From Polaromonas sp. OV174 (GTDB lineage: Bacteria; Pseudomonadota; Gammaproteobacteria; Burkholderiales; Burkholderiaceae_C): a DNA stretch of 64,000 nt. Within the stretch, counting starts at the first letter, position 1. Each line of letters starts with the position of its first letter. Positions 1-10,021 of the stretch are shown piece after piece. Under the pieces are notes generated by a model. The model saw nothing but the letters and a program-made list of their open reading frames with translations. It was not told where the DNA came from and searched no databases. The position numbers and the translations under genes are program-made. The DNA lies in contig NZ_FOKZ01000018.1 in NCBI RefSeq assembly GCF_900112285.1, positions 1 to 64,000 of the forward strand. Reading direction: 5' to 3'.

Positions 1-17
1 AAAAAGCTCGACAAATG

Positions 18-50
18 AAAAAGGGAACGTGTTGAACACGTTCCCTTTTT
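18..50. terminator. Rho-independent terminator, probably bidirectional
   Basis: A perfect 14-bp inverted repeat (18-31 with 37-50) closes a 5-base loop. The arms begin with A5 and end with T5, so it can terminate from either side. It lies 79 bases beyond the stop of the minus-strand OmpA-type gene and may also serve a gene left of the window. Confidence 0.85.
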
Positions 51-128
51 ACCTTCCTTTGGCTTCGTCAGCTCTTAACTGACTGGCATTGACCCGAGGG
101 TGCTTTTTTAGCGAAGCGAGGCGCCGCT

Positions 129-791
129 TCAGCGGGCAGCAGATTGCTCGGCGACGTAAATCTCGACGCGACGGTTTTTGCTGCGACCGGCTGGTGTGCT
201 GTTGTCGGCCACCGGCTCGCGCGAACCGCGGCCGTCAGTGGCAATGCGCTGAGCCGCCACGCCGCGGCTGACCAGGTAGTCACGGGCTGCATTGGCACGG
301 TCAAACGACAGCGGGTTGTTGATGGCGTCAGAGCCGGTGCTGTCGGTGTGGCCAATGATGGTGACCGTGGTGATGGGATTCTGGTTCAGGCTGCTCGCAA
401 AATGGGTCAGGATGGGAGCGAAGTTGGACTTGATGGCGGCGCGGCCTACATCAAAGGACACATCGCTGGGGATGTCCAGCTTCAGGCGGTTATCGGGCGT
501 CTGGCTGACGGCTACGCCGGTGCCCGCCGTGGCTTGCTCCATCGCGGCTTTCTGGTCCTGCATTTTCTTGGACCAGATGTAGCCGCCGCCGGCGCCCAGG
601 GCTCCGCCGAGTACCGCGCCGGTGGCCGCGCCTTTGGAGCCATTCGTGGCCGCTCCCAGCAGCGCGCCTGCGACGGCGCCTATGCCGGCGCCCTTGGCCG
701 TGCCTTGCTGGGTTTCACTCATGTTGGCGCAGCCTGACAGCAGGCCAAGGCTCAAGGCAACGCAGGTCAGGGATGAGAGTAGGGGCTTCAT
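129..791 (-). CDS. OmpA-family lipoprotein with glycine-zipper segment
   Basis: 220-residue outer-membrane lipoprotein thought to anchor the envelope to peptidoglycan. The signal peptide ends in a lipobox LLSGC with the lipidated Cys at residue 21. Residues about 35-75 are rich in Gly/Ala with GxxxG spacing, a glycine-zipper membrane segment. The C-terminal half is an OmpA domain (peptidoglycan binding) with the typical IIGHTDSTG and NRRVEI motifs. The ATG at 791 is chosen because AGGAGA lies just upstream; an in-frame start 42 bases further up lacks this. It is monocistronic, ending before the terminator at 18-50. Family assignment is firm; any specific role (YiaD-like) is inference. Confidence 0.9.
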   Translation of the reverse strand: MKPLLSSLTCVALSLGLLSGCANMSETQQGTAKGAGIGAVAGALLGAATNGSKGAATGAVLGGALGAGGGYIWSKKMQDQKAAMEQATAGTGVAVSQTPDNRLKLDIPSDVSFDVGRAAIKSNFAPILTHFASSLNQNPITTVTIIGHTDSTGSDAINNPLSFDRANAARDYLVSRGVAAQRIATDGRGSREPVADNSTPAGRSKNRRVEIYVAEQSAAR

Positions 792-1037
792 GGTGAGTTC
801 TCCTGGTAAGGGTTTGAAATGACGATTAAACACATGCCGTTGAACAACTGAGACAGCTTGGCATGTAAGCTTTGACGAATAAAGCTTACTGCATCCCTAT
901 GGTATCCATTTGTAAGCCAATGGCGCGTTTTGCGCTTGGCTGCTGACCATGCAGCTCAGCCTTTAAACTTGTTGATTCTTGATGCCGTGCAGAAGTAGCG
1001 CGCGGTTTTTATAAAAAATATTTTCAATTCCACAGAC

Positions 1038-2099
1038 ATGAATAAAGTTCAACTCGGCTCCAGTGATCTGCAGGTAACGTCGGTTTGTCTGGGCACCATG
1101 ACGTTTGGCGAACAGGTCAATGAGACCACGGCGCATGCCATTTTGGATCGTTCGCTGCAACGTGGCGTCAACTTCCTGGATACGGCAGAAATGTATGCGG
1201 TACCGGCGCGCGCCGAAACCTTTGGCGCGACGGAAACCATCATCGGCAACTGGTTGGCGAAAAATCCCGGTGCACGCCAGCAACTGGTGCTTGCCACCAA
1301 GGTGGCCGGCCCCTCGCGCGGCATGCCCTGGGTACGCGAAGGCAGTGGCATGACGGCCCAAGACATCGTCAACTCCTGCGAGGCCAGCTTGAAACGCCTG
1401 CAGACCGAGACCATTGACCTGTACCAGATTCACTGGCCCGAGCGCCATGTGCCGGCTTTTGGCACCTTGTATTACGACCCGTCCAAGGAAAAGTCTGCGA
1501 CGTCCATCCACGAACAACTCGACGCCTTGGGCGGTCTGGTCAAGGCCGGCAAGGTGCGTGCGATTGGCCTGTCCAACGAAACACCTTACGGCGTGCACGA
1601 GTTTGTGCGCCTGGCCGAGCAGCATGGCTTGCCGCGTGTGGCCACGGTGCAAAACCCCTATTGCCTGATCAACCGCACGGTGGAAAACGGCCTGGATGAA
1701 ACCATGCACCGCCTGGGCGTTTCGCTGCTGGCCTATTCACCGCTGGGTTTTGGCCTGCTGACCGGCAAATACGATGTGTCCGGCACCGAAGGCCCTGACG
1801 CGCCCAAGGGCGCGCGAATTTCAGGCTACGAGTCGGTGCGCAAGCAGCGCTGGGGCCGTCCCGAAGCGCTGGTCGCAGCGCGGCGCTACAACGCCCTGGC
1901 GCGCGCGCATGGCCTGACGCCCACGCAATTGGCCTTGGCGTTTTGCTACACCAAGTGGCAGGTGGCTAGCACCATCATTGGCGTGACATCTGTGGCCCAG
2001 CTCGATGAAGACCTGGATGCCTACGGTACAACCTTGTCTGCCGAAGTGCTGGCGGAGATTGACAGGATTCGCTGGGAAGCCCGCGACCCGGCCCTGTAA
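1038..2099 (+). CDS. tas: NADP(H)-dependent aldo/keto reductase, Tas-like
   Basis: 353-residue cytoplasmic TIM-barrel oxidoreductase that reduces aldehydes or ketones with NADPH. The N-terminus (GLGTMTFGEQ-type; here CLGTMTFGEQ), the DTAEMY catalytic Asp/Tyr region and the IHWPER segment match the E. coli Tas branch of the aldo/keto reductase superfamily, and the length is normal. The Tyr of DTAEMY is the expected proton donor. It stands alone: an opposite-strand gene upstream and an R1 repeat downstream. The natural substrate is unknown for this family. The symbol follows resemblance to Tas and is less certain than the family. Confidence 0.88.
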   Translation: MNKVQLGSSDLQVTSVCLGTMTFGEQVNETTAHAILDRSLQRGVNFLDTAEMYAVPARAETFGATETIIGNWLAKNPGARQQLVLATKVAGPSRGMPWVREGSGMTAQDIVNSCEASLKRLQTETIDLYQIHWPERHVPAFGTLYYDPSKEKSATSIHEQLDALGGLVKAGKVRAIGLSNETPYGVHEFVRLAEQHGLPRVATVQNPYCLINRTVENGLDETMHRLGVSLLAYSPLGFGLLTGKYDVSGTEGPDAPKGARISGYESVRKQRWGRPEALVAARRYNALARAHGLTPTQLALAFCYTKWQVASTIIGVTSVAQLDEDLDAYGTTLSAEVLAEIDRIRWEARDPAL

Positions 2100-2163
2100 A
2101 CCCCACACATGTCTTGGCACCCATGATCCCCGAATTGCAAGTTCGAGCCGTGGAACCGGCTTT

Positions 2164-2230
2164 GCCGGGCCACAGGCGGGCGACCCCCTCGGGGGGCAGG
2201 GAGCTACACGAAGTGAGCGACCGTGGGGGC
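2164..2230 (+). repeat. R1 interspersed repeat, copy 1
   Basis: Diverged copy of the R1 element. It keeps the GCCGGGCC start, the central CCCCCTCGGGGGG palindrome, the ACGAAG-GAGCG segment and the terminal GTGGGGGC. The final GTG (2223-2225) is the only good start codon for the following ybaK gene, so the repeat overlaps the coding sequence by eight bases. Confidence 0.75.
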
Positions 2231-2714
2231 TAAAAATCACGTCAGTGAGACTCCGGCCACGCAATGGCTCAAAGCCCACCAGGTGGCCTTCACTGAGCAC
2301 CCCTATGAATACCTTGAGCATGGCGGTGCGCAACACAGTGCCCAGGTGCTGGGCTTTGATCCTTTCACTGTTGTCAAGACGCTGGTGATGCAGGATCAGG
2401 ACGCCAAACCCTTGCTGGTGCTGATGCATGGCAATCGCAAGGTGTCGACCAAAAACCTGGCGCGCCAGATCGGCGCCAAATCGGTTGAGCCCTGCAAGCC
2501 CGAAGTCGCCAACCGGCATAGCGGTTACCTGGTCGGCGGTACCTCGCCCTTTGGCACGCGCAAGGCCATGCCGGTCTATATCGAGGACAGCATTCTGGCC
2601 CTGCCTAAAATCGTCATCAATGGTGGCCGGCGTGGCTACCTGGTTGGTATTGACCCGCAGGTCTGCGTTGCGCTGCTGGGGGCAAAATCGGTGCAGTGCG
2701 CACTGATTGAATAA
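2223..2714 (+). CDS. ybaK: Cys-tRNA(Pro)/Cys-tRNA(Cys) deacylase, YbaK/EbsC family
   Basis: 163-residue single-domain trans-editing protein that hydrolyses misacylated Cys-tRNA(Pro). The whole length matches the YbaK fold, with the conserved Lys in the HGNRKVSTKNLAR segment and the GGTSPFGTRK motif. The GTG at 2223 lies at the 3' end of an R1 repeat, so residues 1-3 (M-G-A) are repeat-derived. No alternative start was found before the conserved core, and the SD-like GAAGTGAG is also inside the repeat. plsY follows 34 bases downstream on the same strand. The symbol is by family; substrate specificity was not tested. Confidence 0.9.
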   Translation: MGAKNHVSETPATQWLKAHQVAFTEHPYEYLEHGGAQHSAQVLGFDPFTVVKTLVMQDQDAKPLLVLMHGNRKVSTKNLARQIGAKSVEPCKPEVANRHSGYLVGGTSPFGTRKAMPVYIEDSILALPKIVINGGRRGYLVGIDPQVCVALLGAKSVQCALIE

Positions 2715-2748
2715 GCACAAAAACAATGGATAAGAAGGGGAGAACACT

Positions 2749-3396
2749 TTGATTTACGCCTACTCAATTGCTGCCACGCTGCTGGCCTATCTGCTTGGCT
2801 CGCTGTCGTTTGCCGTCATCGTCAGCAAGTCTCTGGGCCTGCAAGACCCGCGCAGCTATGGCAGCAAAAACCCGGGCGCCACCAATGTGCTGCGTTCAGG
2901 CAGCAAGGTGGCGGCGGTGACCACGCTGTTTCTCGATGGCCTGAAGGGCTGGCTGCCGGTGGTGCTGGTCAAGTGGTTTGGGGCTGACTATGGCTTGGGC
3001 GATGGCACGGTGGCGGCGGTCGGGCTGGCGGCTTTCCTGGGCCATTTGTATCCGGTGTTTTTTCAGTTCAAAGGCGGCAAGGGCGTTGCCACGGCGGCTG
3101 GCGTGCTGCTGGGCATCAGCTGGATTCTGGGCCTGGCCACCTTGCTGACCTGGCTGATCGTGGCTTATTTCTCGCGCTATTCCTCGCTGGCCTCGTTGGC
3201 CGCGGCGGTCTTTGCGCCGCTCTATTACCTGTTCGGGGACCGGGCCGCTTGGTATGTCGACAAAATCATCCTGATGGCCATGGTGCTCATCAGTGCGCTG
3301 CTGATTTATCGCCACCGCGAGAACATCAACAAGCTGCTAAAGGGGACTGAATCGAAACTCGGCGCTGCCAAGGCGCAGGGAAAAAAGCCGGGCTAA
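2749..3396 (+). CDS. plsY: Acyl-phosphate:glycerol-3-phosphate acyltransferase PlsY
   Basis: 215-residue inner-membrane enzyme that transfers an acyl group from acyl-phosphate to glycerol-3-phosphate, the first step of phospholipid synthesis. About five membrane segments are visible. The three conserved loops are present: [12 protein letters not shown] (near residue 40), the FKGGKGVAT loop near 107, and the RHRENI motif near the C-terminus. It starts with TTG, preceded by a strong purine-rich ribosome-binding site (AAGAAGGGGAGAA). The C-terminus is a basic tail. It probably forms an operon with ybaK. Confidence 0.95.
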   Translation: MIYAYSIAATLLAYLLGSLSFAVIVSKSLGLQDPRSYGSKNPGATNVLRSGSKVAAVTTLFLDGLKGWLPVVLVKWFGADYGLGDGTVAAVGLAAFLGHLYPVFFQFKGGKGVATAAGVLLGISWILGLATLLTWLIVAYFSRYSSLASLAAAVFAPLYYLFGDRAAWYVDKIILMAMVLISALLIYRHRENINKLLKGTESKLGAAKAQGKKPG

Positions 3397-3413
3397 TCGC
3401 GGCGAAAAGCGCT

Positions 3414-4049
3414 TCAGTAGCGCTTGTCCAGCGTCATCACATTGTTTTCACGCTTCATCTGAAAGCGTGTCAAAAAGCTGTTGCCCAGCAGCAGGTAATG
3501 CATGGGCTGGGGCGTGACGACGGCGTCCACGTCAAACACCTCCACATCGCCCACCCGCACTGAATTGAGCTTGACTCGATAGCCCTGGGTAATGCCATTG
3601 GCCGTGGACATGCGCACCGGCTGGCCGTTTTTGTAGCTGATGCCGGCGCGCTCGGCGTCCTGCATGCTCATGGCGACACTGGTGGCGCCGGTATCGACCA
3701 TGAATTGCACGGCGCGGCCATTGATTTGTCCGGCCGTCATGAAGTGGCCGCCGCTACTTTCGGTGAGCACGATACGGGTGCCGCGCCCGGCACTGACGCT
3801 ATTGCTCAGGCTGACGGGGGATTCACCGACCCGCAGCGTCTGGCGTTTACCGGATTGCTCGATGACGGCCTGCTCGCCCGAGGTGGAGATGACCTTTACG
3901 CCCTGATACGTCTCGCCGGCAGCCACGGACTTGGGTGCGCCGCCATCGACCACCAGCAAAGCCTTGCTGCCCATCATGCCGGCCAGCATGACCGACTGGG
4001 CATTGGCCGCACCATGCGATAAGCCGAGCACACCCAGCAAAATCGTCAT
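3414..4049 (-). CDS. Retropepsin-like aspartic protease, TIGR02281-type, periplasmic
   Basis: 211 residues from the chosen ATG. A hydrophobic signal-like N-terminus (residues 1-17, ending ANA-Q) suggests export. A single retropepsin domain follows, with FMVDTGATS (catalytic Asp 119) and the late hydrophobic LLGNSFL segment, so it should act as a homodimer. Substrates are unknown. The start is uncertain: the frame stays open to ATG 4148, but those 33 extra codons are entirely R1 repeat sequence. Neither start has a clear ribosome-binding site. The longer form would add an Arg-Arg n-region to the signal peptide, so it cannot be excluded. The gene follows yajQ on the minus strand. Confidence 0.8.
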   Translation of the reverse strand: MTILLGVLGLSHGAANAQSVMLAGMMGSKALLVVDGGAPKSVAAGETYQGVKVISTSGEQAVIEQSGKRQTLRVGESPVSLSNSVSAGRGTRIVLTESSGGHFMTAGQINGRAVQFMVDTGATSVAMSMQDAERAGISYKNGQPVRMSTANGITQGYRVKLNSVRVGDVEVFDVDAVVTPQPMHYLLLGNSFLTRFQMKRENNVMTLDKRY

Positions 4050-4066
4050 GTGCGCGGCGGCGAAGG

Positions 4067-4146
4067 TGCGCCGCGCCGGGCCGCCCCAAGCAAGCACAGC
4101 CCCCTCGGGGGGCAGCGCAGTACGCGAAGCGACCAGCGTGGGGGCC
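4067..4146 (+). repeat. R1 interspersed repeat, copy 2
   Basis: Near-consensus R1 element with the core CCGCCCCAAGCAAGCACAG, the CCCCCTCGGGGGG palindrome, AGTACGCGAAGCGAC and terminal GTGGGGGC. It fills the gap between yajQ and the retropepsin-like gene. On the minus strand it is translatable without a stop into the possible longer N-terminus of the protease. Confidence 0.9.
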
Positions 4147-4151
4147 ATGTT

Positions 4152-4637
4152 TTAGTCTCTGAAGTTGTCGAAACTCAAGGGCAGATCCTTGATGTCGCTA
4201 CGTATCAAGGCCATGGCCGCTTGCAGGTCGTCACGCTTGGCGCCTGTCACGCGAACCTTGCCGTCCTGGATGGAGGCTTGCACCTTCATCTTGCTGCCCT
4301 TGATGAGCTGCTGGATTTTCTTGGCTTGTTCGGTGTCAATGCCGTCGCGCACCTTTGTGACCTGCTTGACCCGGTCGCCGCCAATTTTTTCGACCTTGCC
4401 AATATCGAGAAAGCGCACATCCACGCCGGCCTTGGCGAGCTTGTTGCGCAGGATTTCGTGGATCTGGTCGATCTGGAAATCACCATCGCCAATCAAGGTG
4501 ATCTCCTTGTCTTTCAGTTCAATGGCGGCAGACGTTCCCTTGAAGTCAAAACGGGTGCCGATTTCCTTGCCGGTGTTTTCAACGGCGTTTTTCATCTTGA
4601 CCATATCGGTTTCAAGAACGGTATCAAATGTAGGCAT
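4152..4637 (-). CDS. yajQ: YajQ-family nucleotide-binding protein (DUF520)
   Basis: 161-residue cytoplasmic protein, full length for the YajQ family. It starts MPTFDTVLE; the RFDFKGTSA segment and the C-terminal LSFDNFRD are typical. Family members bind nucleotides, and a Xanthomonas member was reported as a cyclic di-GMP effector; the role here is inferred only. It is divergent from murB, with 54 bases between the start codons holding both promoters. The retropepsin-like gene follows on the same strand beyond an R1 repeat. Confidence 0.95.
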   Translation of the reverse strand: MPTFDTVLETDMVKMKNAVENTGKEIGTRFDFKGTSAAIELKDKEITLIGDGDFQIDQIHEILRNKLAKAGVDVRFLDIGKVEKIGGDRVKQVTKVRDGIDTEQAKKIQQLIKGSKMKVQASIQDGKVRVTGAKRDDLQAAMALIRSDIKDLPLSFDNFRD

Positions 4638-4691
4638 GATTTTGGCTTTGCTAAGAAAAGAGGGGTAACCCGGGGGTGAGACAATCCCGAG

Positions 4692-5759
4692 ATGTTAGTC
4701 GAGAAAAACGTTCCCCTCCAGTCATCCAACACCTTTGGCATCATGGCCAAGGCGCTCACCCTGGTCCGGGTTGGCAGCGAAGCCGATATTGCCGCCGTGC
4801 TGCAGGATGCCAGCCTGGCCGCCCAGCCCAAGTTTGTCCTGGGCGGCGGCAGCAACATCGTGCTGACCGGCGATGTCAAGGCCCTGGTGCTCAAGGTCGA
4901 GATCATGGGCAAGCGCCTGCTCCGCGAGACCGACAAGGCCTGGATCATAGAAGCCGGCGCCGGGGAAAACTGGCACGAACTGGTCAGCTGGACGCTGCAA
5001 ATGGGCTACCCCGGCCTGGAAAACCTGGCGCTGATTCCGGGCACCGTCGGTGCCTCGCCGGTGCAAAACATAGGCGCTTACGGCGTGGAGCTGCAAGACC
5101 GCTTTGAGTCGCTTGACGCCGTGGATTTGACGACCGGCCAGCCCTTCACGCTCAATGCCGCGCAATGCGCTTTTGGCTACCGCGATTCCGTCTTCAAGCA
5201 CGCCAGCCAAGCCGGTGAAGCGGCTGGCGCGCAGGCCCTGGGTCTGGCGCACAGAACGCTGATTACCCGGGTGCGCTTTTCCCTGCCCAAGCAGTGGAAG
5301 CCCGTGCTGGGCTATGCGGATATAGAGAAAAAGATGCTGCAGTCCAATGTGGACAAGCCTAGTGCGCTACAGATTTATGAGTGGATTTGCGAGGTTCGCA
5401 AGGTCAAGCTGCCCGATCCGCAAGTCGTAGGCAATGCCGGCAGCTTCTTCAAGAACCCCACCGTCTCGCCCGAGCAGTGCGCCGACATCATTCAGCGCGA
5501 GCCCAAGATCGTGCACTATCACCTGGCTGACGGCTCGGTCAAGCTGGCCGCCGGCTGGCTGATTGACGCCTGCGGCTGGAAGGGCAAGTCCATAGGCAAC
5601 GCCGGCGTTTATGAAAAACAGGCGCTGGTGCTGGTGAATCGCGGCGGCACCAGCAACCCGGTGACGGGCGGCGAGGTGATGACCCTGGCCAAGGCGATAC
5701 AGACCAGTGTCTACGAGCGCTTTGGCATCCGGCTGGAACCCGAGCCGGTGGTGGTGTGA
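4692..5759 (+). CDS. murB: UDP-N-acetylenolpyruvoylglucosamine reductase MurB
   Basis: 355-residue cytoplasmic flavoenzyme that reduces UDP-GlcNAc-enolpyruvate to UDP-MurNAc in peptidoglycan synthesis. The FAD-binding GGGSNIVLT motif near residue 55 and the NIGAYGVE region near 120 are visible. The catalytic-Ser motif is [10 protein letters not shown] near 250, and the C-terminus EPEPVVV carries the conserved Glu. This is a type I (E. coli-like) MurB with normal length. The ATG starts 54 bases from the divergent yajQ start. A terminator follows directly, so transcription is probably monocistronic. Confidence 0.96.
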   Translation: MLVEKNVPLQSSNTFGIMAKALTLVRVGSEADIAAVLQDASLAAQPKFVLGGGSNIVLTGDVKALVLKVEIMGKRLLRETDKAWIIEAGAGENWHELVSWTLQMGYPGLENLALIPGTVGASPVQNIGAYGVELQDRFESLDAVDLTTGQPFTLNAAQCAFGYRDSVFKHASQAGEAAGAQALGLAHRTLITRVRFSLPKQWKPVLGYADIEKKMLQSNVDKPSALQIYEWICEVRKVKLPDPQVVGNAGSFFKNPTVSPEQCADIIQREPKIVHYHLADGSVKLAAGWLIDACGWKGKSIGNAGVYEKQALVLVNRGGTSNPVTGGEVMTLAKAIQTSVYERFGIRLEPEPVVV

Positions 5760-5796
5760 GCCTCTGAAGGCATCTGAAAGCCCCGCGCCCATGAAA

Positions 5797-5823
5797 AAGC
5801 CACCCTGGGGTGGCTTCTTTTTT
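5797..5823. terminator. Terminator between convergent murB and argG
   Basis: An 8-bp stem (5797-5804 with 5809-5816) with a 4-base loop is followed by CTTTTTT. A-rich sequence upstream of the stem gives a T tract on the other strand as well, so it can serve both convergent genes. Confidence 0.85.
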
Positions 5824-5870
5824 GATAGCTGCCAGCGCTTACTGCATAAGGGCTAGCGGCTGATTTGGCT
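5821..5870 (+). repeat. R2 interspersed repeat between murB and argG
   Basis: R2 copy with TTGATAGCTG, an AGCGCTT segment, the GGGCTAGCGGC block and a TGATTTGG tail, matching the copies near 10.6, 54.7 and 55.6 kb. It sits between the terminator and the argG stop codon. Confidence 0.75.
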
Positions 5871-5875
5871 TGAAA

Positions 5876-7560
<1,685 letters not shown>

Positions 7561-7701
7561 GGGTGTTTTGATAAACAGGAAAAAAAGGGGTAGCCAGCGA
7601 CCGGCGCGGGAATCAGTAATTTTAGGCTACCCCGCGCACGCGGCCGCCCGGCCGGCGAATCCATTGGGCGATTTGGGCCGTATTAGATAACATGCTTGGC
7701 A

Positions 7702-8286
7702 ATGACATCCCATCAATCAGACAACCCGGACGGAGCATTGATCATGCTGATTGACCGTGTGGCCCTGGCCGACGAGGCCGCGCTCCGGGAGCTCTACGAG
7801 CTGACGTCGTCCAAGCTCTACGGTTTGGCGGTGCGCGTGGTGGGCAATCGTGAATGGGCGCAAGACGTGTTGCAGGAGGCCTATCTGAACATCTGGCGAA
7901 TTGCTGGCGACTACCGCGCCACGCTGTCGCCGCCCATGGCCTGGATGGGGCTGGTGGTACGCAGCCGCGGCCTTGATTTTTTACGCCGCCGCGCTACCGA
8001 GCGTGCGGACCGGATGCAGGAACTCGATGCGCTGATTTCGGACACCGTGGCGGGGGATTCACCCAATCCCATGGACACGACGCAGGCCAGCGAGCAGGCC
8101 TGGGCCTTGCACCAGTGTCTGAGCCAGTTGGAGAACAAGCAGCGCGAAGTGGTGAGCCTGGCCTATCTGCGCGATCTGAGCCATGGTGAGCTGGCTGCGC
8201 AGCTCAAGCTGCCGCTGGGCACCGTGAAAACCTGGATTCGCCGGGGATTGGAACAATTGCGCGGCTGCATGGCGAGGTTTGTATGA
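7702..8286 (+). CDS. ECF RNA polymerase sigma factor (RpoE/SigK-like)
   Basis: 194 residues with sigma region 2 (residues about 20-95, including the EWAQDVLQEAYLNIWR helix) and region 4 near the C-terminus (REVVSLAYLRDLSHGELAAQ, then GTVKTWIRRGLEQLR). It should redirect RNA polymerase to a stress regulon. The partner anti-sigma gene lies 202 bases downstream, beyond two tandem R1 repeats. ATG 7702 is used; ATG 7744 has a better ribosome-binding site (GGAG) and would remove 14 poorly conserved residues. The inducing signal is not evident. Confidence 0.92.
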   Translation: MTSHQSDNPDGALIMLIDRVALADEAALRELYELTSSKLYGLAVRVVGNREWAQDVLQEAYLNIWRIAGDYRATLSPPMAWMGLVVRSRGLDFLRRRATERADRMQELDALISDTVAGDSPNPMDTTQASEQAWALHQCLSQLENKQREVVSLAYLRDLSHGELAAQLKLPLGTVKTWIRRGLEQLRGCMARFV

Positions 8287-8294
8287 CAAATAGA

Positions 8295-8376
8295 GCCCCC
8301 ATGCTCGTCGCTACGCGTACTTCGCTGCCCCCCGAGGGGACTGTGCTTGCTTGGGGCGGCCCGGCGCGGCGCACTC
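8295..8376 (-). repeat. R1 interspersed repeat, copy 3 (tandem, first)
   Basis: Reverse-orientation R1 with GCCCCCATGCTCGTCGC, the central CCCCCCGAGGGG palindrome and TGTGCTTGCTTGGGGCGGCCCGG. It begins eight bases after the sigma-factor stop codon and is followed at once by a second copy. Confidence 0.9.
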
Positions 8377-8378
8377 TG

Positions 8379-8460
8379 GCCCCCATGCTCGTCGCTTCGC
8401 GTACCGCGCTGCCCCCGAGGGGGCGCATTTCGCCTTGGGGCGGCCCGGCGGCGAAACCGC
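8379..8460 (-). repeat. R1 interspersed repeat, copy 4 (tandem, second)
   Basis: Second reverse-orientation R1 unit, directly after the first. The 5' half is nearly identical to it (GCCCCCATGCTCGTCGC). The 3' half has diverged (GGCGCATTTCGCCTTGGGGCGG). Together the pair fills the gap between the sigma and anti-sigma genes. Confidence 0.88.
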
Positions 8461-8488
8461 TGTTCTAAAGTCGGTCGCTTAGTTCACC

Positions 8489-9265
8489 ATGAATATTCAA
8501 AACAACCCGGCCTTGATGGAGCAACTGGCGGCCAGTTATGCGCTGGGCACCTTGCGCGGTGGCGCGCGGCGCCGCTTTGAAACGCTGGCGCGTGATAACG
8601 CCAGCCTGCGTGCAGCGGCGCTGATCTGGCAAAGCCGGCTGGCCTCGGTGGCTGAGCTGCAAGCGCAAGAGGCGCCCAGCCCGGCCGTCTGGACGCGCAT
8701 CGAAAACCTCGTTCGGGCTGACAAACAGGCGCAAGCCACGCAGGCCGCACGCGCACCGGCCAAGCTTGCGCGCGGCGGCTGGAGTAGCCTGGGCTGGTGG
8801 CGCGGCGCGGCCGCCGCGGGGGCTTTTGCCACAGTCGTCGCCGTAGCAACGGGGCTGAACCTGAACACGCAATTGCGCGGGCAGGTGCAGGAGTTGAGCG
8901 CCCAGCTTTCCGCCACCCCGGACATTCAATACGTGGCCGTGCTGGCAGACGACAAGGCGGCGGCCTCCATGCTGGTCACCTTTGATCCGAAAAACAAGAC
9001 CTTGCTGCTCAAGCGCGTCGGTGCTTTTCAAGAGCAGCCCGACAAGTCCCTGCAGTTGTGGGCCTTGCCGCCAGGCGCCGGACCCAGATCACTGGGCGTA
9101 CTGGGCGCCGAGCCGGTGATTCGCCTGAGCGCGGACGGCAGCGATGTCCGCAATGTGCCCATGCTGGCCATCAGCCTGGAGCCCAAGGGCGGCGTGCCGC
9201 CGGGCAGGGGCCCAAGCGGGCCGGTGCTGTTTAAGGGCGCGCTGATTCAGACGCCGGCGCTTTAA
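8489..9265 (+). CDS. Anti-sigma factor, RskA/anti-sigma-K type
   Basis: 258-residue single-pass inner-membrane protein predicted to hold the upstream ECF sigma factor inactive. The N-terminal cytoplasmic part (about 1-100) carries the sigma-binding region, starting LMEQLAASYALGTL and lacking an obvious zinc motif. A membrane helix follows near 110-130 (AAAAGAFATVVAVATGL). The C-terminal RskA domain contains DKSLQLWALPPG and the Pro/Gly-rich end. The unusual feature is the tandem-repeat-filled 202-base gap to its sigma partner; such pairs are normally tightly coupled. Confidence 0.9.
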   Translation: MNIQNNPALMEQLAASYALGTLRGGARRRFETLARDNASLRAAALIWQSRLASVAELQAQEAPSPAVWTRIENLVRADKQAQATQAARAPAKLARGGWSSLGWWRGAAAAGAFATVVAVATGLNLNTQLRGQVQELSAQLSATPDIQYVAVLADDKAAASMLVTFDPKNKTLLLKRVGAFQEQPDKSLQLWALPPGAGPRSLGVLGAEPVIRLSADGSDVRNVPMLAISLEPKGGVPPGRGPSGPVLFKGALIQTPAL

Positions 9266-9277
9266 TTCTGCTGACGT

Positions 9278-9304
9278 AAAAAAAGGGGCTTTCAGCCCCT
9301 TTTT
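9278..9304. terminator. Bidirectional terminator between convergent genes
   Basis: A perfect 10-bp stem (9281-9290 with 9294-9303) has a 3-base loop; the arms are A4-GGGGCT and AGCCCC-T4. It lies between the convergent anti-sigma and glycine-zipper genes and should serve both. Confidence 0.9.
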
Positions 9305-9319
9305 GATTCCATGAATGGC

Positions 9320-10021
9320 TTAGCGCCAGTGACCGCGGTGACCACCCCCAAAACCTCGGCTGTAACCGAAATTCAGCGAAAGCCCTATGGGCGGGTAATA
9401 AGGTGCGTAATACGAGGGGCCGTAGTAAGCCGGGTAGACCACGGGCGCGGCCACCACGGTTTGCGTGTAGACCGGTTGCGGCATCGGCTGGGCATAGGCT
9501 TGGGGCTGAGCCTGCTGCGGCGCTGGCATGGCGCCCACGGGGGTTACCTGCAGCCGCACATAAGGGCCGGGATCGGTGGCCATTTGCGCGTTGTATTGCG
9601 TGCCCTGGTATTCATACACCACGTTGTAGTGGCTGGGGCGGTTTTCGTAATAGGTCTGGGTGCTGCACTGCTGCACGTTCTGCACCTGGCTATTGCTGCC
9701 TTCGATGCGGTCGCCCATCATGGCGCCGCCCACCACGCCGAGTACCGTGGCCGCAGCGCGGCCGCCGCCACTGCCAATGGCATTGCCGACAGCGCCCCCT
9801 GCCAGCGCACCCATCAGGGCGCCAGCGCCAGAGCTGGGGGCTTGCGTGATGACGGGCTGGTTGTTGCAGACCTGCCGGGGCACGGCTACTTGCTGCACCA
9901 CCGGCGTGCTGGAGATGACTCTGGCCAGAATGTCTGTGGCCGCCGATGCCGGCACGGCGGCCAGCGCGGCGGCGGCGGTGACGCCGGCTCCGACCAGGGT
10001 TTTAACAAGTGTGTTTTTCAT
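9320..10021 (-). CDS. Glycine-zipper 2TM domain envelope protein
   Basis: 233 residues with a cleavable signal peptide (residues 1-28, VPASA-A). A glycine-zipper segment around 65-110 (GALMGALAGGAVGNAIG, then GVVGGAMMG) resembles the 17-kDa surface antigen/SlyB family. A tail rich in Gln, Pro and Tyr and a C-terminus rich in Gly/His/Arg follow. It is probably an outer-membrane or periplasmic structural protein. The ATG has a strong ribosome-binding site, AAAGGAG. The neighbouring sigma/anti-sigma pair is convergent, so regulation by it is possible but not shown. Confidence 0.88.
   Translation of the reverse strand: MKNTLVKTLVGAGVTAAAALAAVPASAATDILARVISSTPVVQQVAVPRQVCNNQPVITQAPSSGAGALMGALAGGAVGNAIGSGGGRAAATVLGVVGGAMMGDRIEGSNSQVQNVQQCSTQTYYENRPSHYNVVYEYQGTQYNAQMATDPGPYVRLQVTPVGAMPAPQQAQPQAYAQPMPQPVYTQTVVAAPVVYPAYYGPSYYAPYYPPIGLSLNFGYSRGFGGGHRGHWR

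Noticed and set aside
8283-8468. Open frame of 61 codons overlapping the sigma-factor stop
   Set aside because: It is only the translation of two tandem R1 repeats (M-L-V-A-x-R-T repeated); no family resemblance or ribosome-binding site of its own.
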